Assembly (NCBI RefSeq): GCF_023343835.1
Contig: NC_064435.1
Span: 80,486,134-80,550,133 of the forward strand
From: Lagopus muta
Lineage: Eukaryota > Chordata > Aves > Galliformes > Phasianidae
DNA: 64,000 nt
Direction of reading: 5' to 3'
The notes under the pieces are model-generated. The model was not told the DNA's origin. It worked only from the letters and a program-made list of their open reading frames with translations, and did no database searches. This document shows, piece after piece, positions 35,501 to 45,259 of the stretch; position 1 is the stretch's first letter, and the number at the start of each line of letters is the position of its first letter. The position numbers and the translations under genes were made by a program.

Positions 35501-38500
35501 TTTCTCTCTTCTTGTCTGTGAAGGAGAGGCTTTGACATTCATTTGTACTAGCTACAGGATTCCCATTCAACATACCTGAATAAGAGGTCTTCCCTAGTAT
35601 TTCACTTTCCTTGTACTTTTCCTTCTGCAAGTGTTCTGCAAGTAATGACCTTGAACCTGATTAAAAATTAAAATGTAATATCAGGTAATTCTGATTCCTA
35701 AAATCAAAAGATTTCCACCACACCCTCCCCCAAAATAAAAAAAGGTTGTGTAAAAGACACCATTTTAAAGCAATGTCTTAGACATGCTGCGTGGCATTTT
35801 TATCCAGAAGAGAAAAGAAAAAGACAAAAATAACCAAACAGAGATGACAGTTACTGTTTGGTGCACAGCAATAAAATAGTTGGGTAGCTAGGTTCTTTAC
35901 AAGGTCTTGTGCTCCCATTGCCATGACTTGCAGGTGATGATGCTAAGAGCAAACCAGGTTTTGCTAACAAACCAATTGCATATGAGCTGTTATCTAATCT
36001 GTGCCTTAATATAATATTGATGCTTCTAAAACATTAACTATCTTCTCTTCATATATTGTTAACCTGCTTATTATTATTTTATCTGATATTGAAAAATGTT
36101 CTCAAAGCACTGTTTGGTCAGCAGTTCTCTGACTTTATTTTTTTTTTTCCTCATTATCTTTTGTGTTTGAGATTCATGTACTGTTTTGTTGTAATCTGTC
36201 TATACAGCCATGGCATAGTCACTGTTGAAAATGATTCACTGTATTTAAATACAGCGATCGGTTTTCTCGTATATTTTTAACACACTTCCTGAGCTCAGTT
36301 CAATAACGGTGTGTTAGTTTAAGATAATTTCTCTTATTCTTCATAACACAGACTCTGTACATGGTTGAACTTTGCTGGACCTATTCTGATGCTGCTCTTG
36401 TTGTGAGGAAGGGGTTCTGCATTGCTGTATCTTACAACTTTCTTCTGAACTTATGCTGAGGTGTAAGCTTAAAAACCCAGTATATAAGCTAAAATTGACA
36501 GTGTGATGACTGTAACCCTTGTGATGGTGTACACAGGGCTGGGGCACTTCAATGAAAGGAATGCTAATGTATTTTCTTGTCACTTACGAATTTGCCTCTG
36601 TTATAAATAGTGAACAGTATCTAAGAAGGCCCCTATCAAGGATGGTTAGGGTTGCCCAAGGAAACAGCTTTACTCATCTATTTATCTTGCAAAAAGAATA
36701 TCAATTGCCAGGGATATGCTTTCATTCTTCCTTAAGAAAGAATAAAGGTAAAGAAACTATCTAAACTGAGGGTAAAAAAACGTAAGCAAACTGAGAAGAA
36801 ACTTTTGCAAGTTTGTTCTCACAGAACGTTTTTTTCCGATGTCAGACTATGATAGTTTCAGACTATGGGGCTTTTGAATTCTACTATCCCTGCTTGCTCA
36901 CAGTTCACTTCTGTTTTCTATTCTGCTCACTGAAATAGTTTATTTCTGTACGCGAGTGTCCATGATGTTGTGTGGTGGGGCCATTCAAACTTCTCTTTCC
37001 CTCAACCAAAATAAAAGTTGTTGCCTATGAGATATCTGGTTTCTAACCGTTGTACTCACCATTGTGTGCTCCTTTGTTTTGCTTTCTAGACTTGCAAAGT
37101 CACATCTGCCTTTACACACTTGCACAATGTGCATTGTTTGCTCCAACAAAGCTGTTTTGACATATGTCCTGTTCCTACCACATAACTGGCATGGTTCCTC
37201 AAATAACTTCCTTGTGCAAAAGAACGGTGCCAATTTTATACCAAACGCACAAAGTGCCAAAGTATGTCAATATCGTGAGGTTTATTCTTCCAAAATTAGC
37301 TCACTCCTGCTTCTGTTGGTTTGGTCTTGCAGTTCAGATGTATTCTTTCATCTTTTCTCATTTCAGTAAGAGCTGTACTGGTGTTGCATGCTCAATGAAT
37401 ATAGTGCAGATCATTGATGTGAGAGCTCAGTTCAGCTTTGTTGCTTTTGATGATGAATTAACCTCCCATTATATGCATTGTGGAACAGTAATACAAAAGA
37501 TAGGAGCATTTGCTTATAACTTCTGTGTGGAATTACTTCTTGACTACAGCCCTCCTCCCACTGCAAGCATTATAGTTAATGTGTAGTATTACATTTTTTA
37601 GGTTGAAAATAAGTAACTGGTGCCTTTAATATAAAGATATTATATTTGCTGTCTAAGGTCAGCTTTCAGCCTGGACTGAAATAGCCCTGAGAAGTTCGTT
37701 GCCAGAGGAGCTTTTCTTGCTGGTATGACCTAGTATATAGAAGCAAAGCGCAATCTTTGTGTCACTTATTTTTGCTCCTCTTTCCTTTGCTAAACTGAAG
37801 GGAGGTATAACACAATTTCCAGATAAAACTGCTTCTGTATCATAGAAATGTTTGCAGAACTATCTTTATCATTGATTGTATCACTTCACAACTTTGTTGT
37901 TACCAGGATGTCAGATAAGTTTGTCATACAACCCTGGTCTGAAGTAAGAAAAACTGGCCCAAAGTTAAAAAGAAAATAAAAAGCCATTATTTCATTATTT
38001 CATTTTTTATTATTTTTCCTAATATTAAAATTTAAAAATGGCCACATTTGGATTGTTTATCTTCCTCCTCTTCGGTCTAGTTAAGGAGAGAAGAAATACA
38101 GAATCTTAGGAAAATGTACATTAAAAATATTATTAAAACTATAGAAAACTGGCCTAAAATGGATAACATGTGTTAATCTGTTATGTGAAAGTTGTTCTGA
38201 GGCCCAGCCATCTTCTTAAACCGTCCAGAGAGCTGGGGTCTGCGAGAGGGGGTGGGTTCAAACAGCAATAAAGATCTAAATGTATGTGCTAGAAACTGAG
38301 ACATGGAGCAGAACTGCAGTGAGAAGGTACTGATTTGCGACAGAGTTCTTCTAACAAAGACATCCTTCTGCCCATATATGAGCAGGTCTGTTGTCAGTTG
38401 TGGTAGGTGAGTGGAGAGCACTTGTGTTCTATTTGCTTCCCTCACAGGACAAGTCTGCACCTACTTGTAACATACATCTGCGTGCTCAGAGACCATGTTC

Positions 38501-41261
38501 TTGTCAGCAAAACCCTCTGCTGGATGTTCATGTAAAATACACATCAAACACACACACACACAAAATCTTGAAATGTAGAAGATGTGGGAAATACTTACTA
38601 GATCCTCATCGAGAACAAGTAAGGAAATACTAAAAATGGAAATTGATTGTGCACTGTGTTGGAGTGAGCGTAGTTTTGAATTGTGCAATCTGCACTGCTG
38701 TGAAGAAACGTGTTACAAGCAAAACATGGCTGATATACTGTAAATGATCAACAGTTTTTATGAAGTTTGAGGATTTGCCAGTTAAGCTTTTGATGAAATC
38801 CTTGATTCTGATGATGTTCTAATGCTTGCATTAAGAAACCACCTTATATCGTGGAAAATGTATTGCAGATCATGTTCCAAAGAAACATAACTTGTGTTCC
38901 ATTAATGACATTAAATCATCATGGGAATTCACCATTACCTTTTAATTTGCTGTCACAGAAGTAATTCTCTTAAATTTTATTATTAAATTATTCACCTGAA
39001 AGCCTGCTTTAGTCTGTATGATTCCAGAACTAATGCAAAAAGTCTGTATTTTCAGTTAGGGGAAAAAGATACTGACTTCCTAATTGGGGAAAAAAAATAA
39101 ATGAATGAGAGAAATGTTTTAGTGAAATGATCTATTTGCAGAAAAGAGTGTTCAGTCACCTCCCCAAAAATACAGAACTGCCGTGTCTGTTGTAGGATGC
39201 CTCTAGTCACATTCAGACACCAAGTCATTGCACATGGATTGTTTCAGCATTTCACTGAATAACTGTACCCTCTGCTGTGTATTGCTCTGGCTTATTGCAA
39301 TGTGTTATTGTTCCCAGAGCAAAATTATTAAATGTTTGAAAGTGTCACTGATATCTGATGCAGAAAACATCTTTTATGTCCTTATGTCCTTCCATTACTT
39401 CTGCGTAGGTATCCTAGTTTTTAAGGATGAATTATCCCTATTTAGACAGAACATGCGTTGTTAATAAAGCATGAAAGAGCCATTTTCAGTTCCTCATGAT
39501 CTGTTGAGTACATATATGCATGCATCAGTTAATGTTAATTCTACTGAATAGGAAAGTCACTCTTTGGATGTGTAACAAAGTAGTTCCATCCCGTCTATAT
39601 CAGGATGTGTATTTGGAGGGCTGTTGTCCCCTAAGGTACTCAGCTGTGTTGCTACTGTATTCCTTGGAAAGCTCTCTCAGGATGATTTCTCTCTCTTGCA
39701 CAGGGCAGCATCTGGCACCTTATCAGCAATCACCATGCAATGCTATTTCTCTTTCAATACAGTCTGCTATCTCTTTGTTTCATCTCAATTTCACAGCAAT
39801 TTCAACTGCGGTATTTTCATTGTGCATTCTATTTTATTTCTGGATTTGTTTTTTATTTCACTTTATTTTATTTCCTGGAGCATTTAAAGTTCTTAGGAGT
39901 TTTCTCTGCTTCAGCCATTGGGATAGCATAGCATGGCCCTGACAATGTGTCCACAGTCATTTCCTGTTTTAAGTACTGCTGTATCTCATATTATATCACT
40001 GTGTGCAAGTCTTGGCTAGTTGTGCCAGGAAAGAAAAAGGTCTCAATATGATTTTTCATAGAAAAACATGGGTATATTTATTTGGTTTGCTACTACAAAT
40101 ATTCTTCCTCTAGGTTGTGACCGGGTGAATTCCAGGCCCATGGAAGCCAATGGAAATTTGGCACTTGGTTTTAGTGGAGCCAGGATTTCCACTGAGATTT
40201 TTGCCTATTTAGAGAATTAGAACTGACAATGATTGTAGAGAAAAACCTTGGAACAACACAACACTTAAAAACAAAACAACAAAAAAATTACACATGATTC
40301 AATCACTTCTGCTGCTATCGAATAATGATTTTTTTTCCCCCAACACTGCAACTTCAATTGCATGAAAGCAATTCAAACAACTCAACCTCATGTTTTGCTT
40401 GGCTTTTCTTTTGAATCATTACCTGTTGTTATTTGTATGATGATAGGATCAAGGAGCCCTAGCCACAGATAAGAAACTCTGTGTTGTATAAACAGAGAGC
40501 AAAAAGACAACCTCCTTGAGGCTCACCAGGAGATGAGGGAACATAGGAAAACACTGTGAATATGCCTATCAGTATTTAGGCTGTGCATCAGCCTGGCTTA
40601 GTGGCATATCAGTACCTTTGCAGTCTCTTCTAGATGTTATGACAGAGAAATGCCTTACAGTGCATTTTGTGGAATATATAAGAGATCTGCATTGGTGTTT
40701 ATAGACAACCCTTTCAAAAGCAGAAGAAAAGAGAAAGGTGTGTGTGAATGAAACATCTGGAAAGTGGGTAGGGGAGGCTGGGGTTATGAGCTGCTGACTT
40801 GGTCAGCAAGAGGAATGGAGTTGAGGGAAGAAGTGATTCAGAAGCTGGAGCTGCTTCATCTCACCTTTCTCGTCTGTTACTGTCCTCAGCGTGGCTTCTT
40901 CCCACACATCTCTGGTGTTTCTAATGTTGATTGTTTTTTATTTCCTGGCTTACTTTTTGTAATCCCTTTATATCTGAGCACTTTGCTCACAGAGACGCTC
41001 AGTTGGACTCAGTATTTTTCTAATAGTGGTGGGAAGAGGAGATAAATATTGTTCTTGTGTGTGAACTTGGGTGAGCTTTATCGTGTGTGTTCTTTTGACT
41101 GCTAAGCCATATTTCCTGCCTGCTTTGTTACCCGCAGCAGTATGTAACTTTCCTTCCTTTGTCCCATTCAAGCTCTTAAAGAAAAAGGAATCAGTACTGA
41201 AAGCAGTTATGGGTTCATGATTATTATTATTTTTTTTATTTTTTTTGCTTTGACTTTAACT
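29556..41261. other. 11.7 kb without recognised element or gene
   Basis: No CR1 tail, LTR or coding domain is visible across this interval. The longest open frames (140 codons at 37164-37586 and 140 codons at 39520-39942, both plus) have no recognisable domain, and about one frame of this length is expected by chance. Minor items are a (CA)7 run at 38549-38562 and a 10-bp hairpin at 33002-33028. Nothing else is supported. Confidence 0.5.
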
Positions 41262-41629
41262 GAAAGCTGCGGAGAGACCTCATTGTGGTCTTCCAGTATT
41301 TAAAGGGAGTTTCTAAACATGAGGGAAACCAACTTTTTACAAGCGTAGATAGTGATAGGACAAGGGGGAATAATTTTAGACTAAATAAAGGGAGATTTAG
41401 ATTAGAGGTTGGGAGAAGCTGCGAGAGCAGTGAGCTGCTGGAACAGGCTGCTGGAACAGGCTGCCCAGAGAGGGTTTGGATGCCCAGTCCCTGAAGATGT
41501 TCAAGGCCAGGTTGGATGGGGCCCTGGGCAGTCTGATATAGTATTTGATCTAGCAGCTGGCAACCCTGCTTATAGAGAGGTTGGAAAGTGATAATCCTTG
41601 AAGCCCTTCCAGCCTTGGCCATTATATGG
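41262..41629 (+). mobile_element. CR1 LINE, 3' UTR fragment
   Basis: GGAGAGACCTCATTGTGGTC, TTCCAGTATTTAAAGGGAG, GATAGTGATAGGACAAGGGG, ATTTAGATTAGAGGTTGGGA, GGAACAGGCTGCCCAGAGAG, GTTCAAGGCCAGGTTGGATG, GGGCCCTGGGCAGTCTGATA and CCCTTCCAGCCTTGGCCATT follow the order of the CR1 C/Y-like groups. The tail octamers are degraded to ATTATAT. Inside it a 15-bp unit (GCTGCTGGAACAG...) is tandemly duplicated near 41435-41465. A 174-codon open frame on the minus strand (41236-41760) is the antisense shadow of this copy. Confidence 0.93.
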
Positions 41630-41902
41630 ACCTGTGAACTTGCCAGTAGATTCTTTAACTTTGCAAGAATAAACACCCTCAGCTTATCTGTGCCACACCA
41701 GAGGGGTTCAAGACGCAGCTTCAGTTTCCCAACACAGATACTTGTGCCCTTTCTGACCACAGCAGGGTGAGAGTCAGAAGTGGTGCTTCAATGCCTGTGT
41801 AGCTGGGTGTCTGATGCTAAAACAGCTAGAGCTGGGCAAGAACCAGCATCCTTGTCTCACAGTTTGGTTTCAAAATTGTGGCTTTCATCTCAATGGCAAA
41901 CA

Positions 41903-41959
41903 GATATATAGATATATATATAATATATATATAAAATATATAAAATATATATATAAAAA
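41903..41959. repeat. (TA)n-rich microsatellite
   Basis: Interrupted TA dinucleotide repeats with GATATATA and TAAAATATA variants. AT-only, easily melted and probably polymorphic. Confidence 0.95.
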
Positions 41960-42605
41960 CTAGGGCTCTGCTTCACTGTAACTGCCAGGAAACTAGAAAA
42001 AACAATTTAAACAAAAGTAACGTTGAGCTTGAAATTGTTGTCTGAATGAAATTTTTTAAATATGAAAAAGATGTGTTTTGCCATCTTGGTAACTTTTTTG
42101 TTAATGTTTTTTTTTCTGGAAAAAAAATATTTTGTTTTGGTTTCTGGACAAATTGATGTTTTCTGACTAGGAAAATTGTATCAATAAATTCCCAAATGCC
42201 TCCTCTCCTGGCTTACAAACTTAGCATAGTGACACATTAGAAAGCTTTAAAAAAATTTTTTTTTTTTTAATTTCACTGTTCACTTGGTAGCAATTGAGCT
42301 GTCTTCTGAAGCTGATACCACGCTTACTGTAGCCAGCCGCTTTTTGCATTTGATGAGCTTTACATCTTCAAAAAAAAAAATAATAAAAAATCAAAGCAAT
42401 TGGTTTACTGATTTATTTATTGATTTATTTATTTTGACAGATATTAGTATTTTCACACAGGATCTCTGTGGAACTCAGTATGTTTTATCAGGCTTATAGA
42501 TGTTGCACCTGATGCATACAAAAGGTGAAGAGACTTCCCAAGAATATGTCAGTAGTGTGATGCTGAGCAACAGCAGCATCTCATCACTAAAATTTGGCCT
42601 TCAGA

Positions 42606-42633
42606 GTACAGGACAGGAAGTACAGGACAGGAA
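42606..42633 (+). repeat. 14-bp perfect tandem duplication
   Basis: GTACAGGACAGGAA is present twice head to tail without any mismatch, pointing to a recent slippage-type duplication. Confidence 0.9.
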
Positions 42634-43604
42634 GAGCGGGCAGTAGTAATATTCATGATGTTTGTGGTTTTTACATTTGTGATTCCATTGTGAGTATGAG
42701 CTTAGGATATACTAAGCACAGGTGGATTTACGAGTCTATTAATAAAGTTCAGTGCTTACTGCTGCTGAAGTTGGTGGGGAGCTGCTGGATAATAAAGTAT
42801 TGCTTCAGGGGGAGCAGCATGGTATTCAAAGATCACCTGGTGCAATTCTAGGAGAAGTACATTTTCCTGCATGCTGTCCCAAATGACTGTGCTTAAAGCC
42901 AATAATAGTTTCAGAGTCCCAACTCAGCTTCAGAGTCTCTGAGTAGCTTAAGCCTTTAAGGCACAGTTCTCAGGACATTTTCTCTTTTTTTCCTTTTTGG
43001 TAGAGAAATAGCACCAGCCAAAAAACCAGCAATCCAATTGCTGTAACACAAACTACAGACTGTTACACTCTCTCTGTGGGGTCACATCCTAAGCATTTGT
43101 TCCAGCAAGAACAAATTTCATGATCCATATTTCATCTGGACAGGGCTTTTAAAATCAGATTGTCTTCTACTAAATTGAGTTTGCTGTCCTAGACTTTGAA
43201 GGCTGAAATATGTATGTCTGCAGCATCAACCTTGACTAAATTTGTCTTGCTGATCATATATTTGGTAGCTTGGAAAAAATACTAATATTGTCCTTTTTTC
43301 AAAATTTTCACCAAGCTCTTTTTGGTAAAGAGCTGATAGTCAAACTGAAGTTGATGCTGTATCAAATATCAAACTTTTCCTATGTGCAGCTTAGAATTAT
43401 AGCTGTCCTCTTTTGCTCCTGGAGCTCATGACTTCTCAGTCTGCAAGTTGTCAGTTGTGACTGGATTTTGTTGTCAGAACCTGAAAAAACAACTTTCTTG
43501 GATGATATAAATGTTATATTTTCTGATATATATGCAGTTCTGGGCCATCTTTAATTCCTTCAGTACTTCATCTTTTTTACATTGTCCCTGTTCCGCTAGA
43601 CGAA

Positions 43605-43785
43605 TGTTGTGGTTTAACCTGGCATGCAGGTCAGCACCACACAATCATTTGCTCAGTCCTCCCGAGGAGGGATGAGGGAGAGAAGTGGAACCAAATAGAA
43701 TTTGTGGGTTAAGAAAAAAAACTACTTACAACAGAAAAATAAAATAGAAATAAAAACTTAATGATAATTATATGTATAAATGAGG
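43605..43785 (+). mobile_element. Endogenous-retrovirus LTR-like fragment
   Basis: Begins TGTTGTGGTTTAACCTGGCA and continues with CAGCACCACACAATCATTTG, CTCAGTCCTCCCGAGGAGGG and ATGAGGGAGAGAAGTGGAAC, ending in an A-rich stretch with AAACTTAATGATAA. I recognise this opening as a common avian LTR start (TG...), but only about 180 bp is present and the other end is missing. It directly abuts the CR1 copy that follows. Family assignment is not attempted. Confidence 0.5.
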
Positions 43786-43787
43786 GG

Positions 43788-44196
43788 TGGTAACCAACAT
43801 GACTTCACCAGGGGCAAGTCATGCTTGACAAGCTTAGTGGCCTTTTATGATAGTTACAGTGTCAGTGATAAAGGAAGAGTAGCTGATATCATCTACCTGA
43901 ACTTTTGCAAAAGTGTTTGATGCTATCTTACCTGACATGCTGATTGCCAAATTGTAGAAGAATGGATGTGATGGATGGACCACTCACTGGATAAAGAATT
44001 GCCTGGATAGTTGCACTCAGAGAGTTGCAGTCAACAGCTCAGTGTCAAATGGAGACCAGTAATGAGTGGCATTTCACAGTGCAGAGACTGGTGTTATTTA
44101 ATATCTTTGTAGGTGATATGGACAGTTGAATCAAGTGCACCCTCAGCAAGTTTGCAGATGACACCAAGCTGAATGGTGCAGTTGACACCTGGAGGC
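43788..44196 (+). mobile_element. CR1 LINE, reverse-transcriptase part (left segment)
   Basis: Blocks such as CATGACTTCACCAGGGGCAA, TCATGCTTGACAAGCTTAGT, GGCCTTTTATGATAGTTACA, CTGAACTTTTGCAAAAGTGT, ATGGAGACCAGTAATGAGTG and CAGCAAGTTTGCAGATGACA, CCAAGCTGAATGGTGCAGTT follow CR1 ORF2 in its reverse-transcriptase domain (the text around 'FADDTKL' is recognisable). Frameshifts and stops make it a dead copy. It breaks off at GACACCTGGAGG where the antisense retroviral piece begins, and resumes after it. Confidence 0.88.
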
Positions 44197-44640
44197 TTTT
44201 TAACATCCAGGATAGTATTTTTGGTATTGATGTGTGGCATGGGATATGTTTCCAGACATCTGGTTGCTTTCACCATTGTTAGCACATAGTGCTTGCCGTG
44301 GTGTTTATGTGGGAGTGTTATATAATCAATCTGCCAGGTCTCCCCATATTTACACTTCAGCCATTGCCCTCCATACCACAGTGGCATTGTCTGTTTGACT
44401 TGTTTGATTGCAGTGCGTGTTTGACATTCATGGATAACTTGTGCAATACCATCCATGATCAAGTTCATCCCTACATTCTGAGCTCATCTATATGTTACAT
44501 CTCTTCCTGATGGCCTGAAGTATCATAGGCCCACCAAGCTAAAAATAACTCACCCTTATGTTGCCAATCCAGATCTGCCTGATCCACTTCAATCCTAGCT
44601 GACCAATCCACCTGCTGGTTGATGTCCTTCAGTGGCATCA
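44197..44640 (-). pseudogene. pol: Endogenous-retrovirus pol (integrase) fragment, degraded
   Basis: Read on the minus strand, two blocks in different frames match the start of an avian endogenous-retrovirus integrase. The first (about 44625-44510) holds the region before and at the zinc-binding histidine site (GHQ). It is broken by in-frame stops and a frameshift near 44500. The second (44468-44200) carries the cysteine part of the zinc site, where only the first cysteine of C-x-x-C survives (CQTR), and then the catalytic-core start WQIDY. It ends before the other catalytic acidic residues. No LTR of matching orientation adjoins it; the LTR-like piece at 43605 points the other way. It is a non-functional relic nested in CR1 sequence. 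Confidence 0.8.
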
Positions 44641-45204
44641 CGTTCAGTTTGGCTGAACATGAGCCCGCAGTGTGCCCAAGTGGCCAAGAAGGCCAATGAC
44701 ATCTGGCTTGTACCAGAAATAGTGTAGCCAGGAGCAGGGAGGTGTTTTTCCCTCTGTACTAAGCTCTGGCAAGGTCGCATCTTGAGTAATGTGTTCGGGT
44801 TTTGGCCCCTTATTACAGGAAAGACATTGAGGCCCTGGAGCACATTCAGAGAAAGGCAACAAAACTGGTGAAGGGACTGGGGCATGAGTCTTAAAAGTGG
44901 CTGAGGGAACTGAGATTGTTTAGTCTGGAGAAGAGGAGTCTCAGAGAAGACCTTATTGCCCTTTACAACTGCCTGAAAAGTGGGGTCAATCTGTTCTGCC
45001 AGATAACAGTGATAGGAAGAGAGGGAATGGCCTCAAGCTGCACCAGGGGAGGTTCTGGTTGGACATTTGGAAAAATTTCTTCTCCAAAAGAGTGGTCAGG
45101 CACTGGAATGGGCTGCCCAAAGAGTTAGTTGAATCATCGTCTCTGGAAATATTCAAGAAACCTGTAGATGTGGTACTAACCTGAAGTACCTGCTGTGCTG
45201 CCTC
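44641..45204 (+). mobile_element. CR1 LINE, right segment (ORF2 end and 3' UTR)
   Basis: CR1 text resumes at GGCTGAACATGAGCCCGCAG and continues through CAAGTGGCCAAGAAGGCCAA, GGAAAGACATTGAGGCCCTG, GTTTAGTCTGGAGAAGAGGA, CTTATTGCCCTTTACAACTG, AATGGCCTCAAGCTGCACCA, GGGCTGCCCAAAGAGTTAGT and CCTGTAGATGTGGTACTAAC. It is the continuation of the same copy as 43788-44196, minus a stretch of roughly 200 bp judged from the usual CR1 order. The expected tail with ATTCTATG octamers is absent; the sequence passes into (TTAT)n instead. Confidence 0.92.
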
Positions 45205-45255
<51 letters not shown>

Positions 45256-45259
45256 TTTT
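45205..45259. repeat. (TTAT)n microsatellite
   Basis: About 13 perfect TTAT units, the longest pure tetranucleotide array here. It directly follows a truncated CR1 3' region. Likely length-polymorphic. Confidence 0.98.

Larger units (their letters stand above)
41630..43604. other. Non-coding DNA with AT-rich simple repeats
   Basis: Contains the (TA)n block at 41903-41959, short A and T runs, a perfect 12-bp tandem pair (42410-42433) and a perfect 14-bp tandem pair (42606-42633). No gene or dated element recognised. Confidence 0.55.

Noticed and set aside
37164-37586. 140-codon plus-strand open frame
   Set aside because: No domain or family resemblance. Given the stop-codon frequency of AT-rich DNA, about one frame of this length is expected in 64 kb.
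39520-39942. 140-codon plus-strand open frame with hydrophobic C-terminus
   Set aside because: The hydrophobic run (Phe/Leu/Ile) is what T-rich DNA gives in any frame, and three overlapping frames are open in the same area. No family resemblance.
41236-41760. 174-codon open frame on the minus strand, the longest in the window
   Set aside because: It lies almost wholly antisense to the CR1 copy at 41262-41629. Its text translates CR1 3' UTR backwards.
43605-44640. LTR-like piece and integrase piece as one provirus
   Set aside because: They are in opposite orientations and separated by 400 bp of CR1 text, so they cannot be a simple provirus.
44595-44885. 96-codon minus-strand open frame
   Set aside because: Antisense to the right CR1 segment and crosses the CR1-integrase junction, so it is not a gene.
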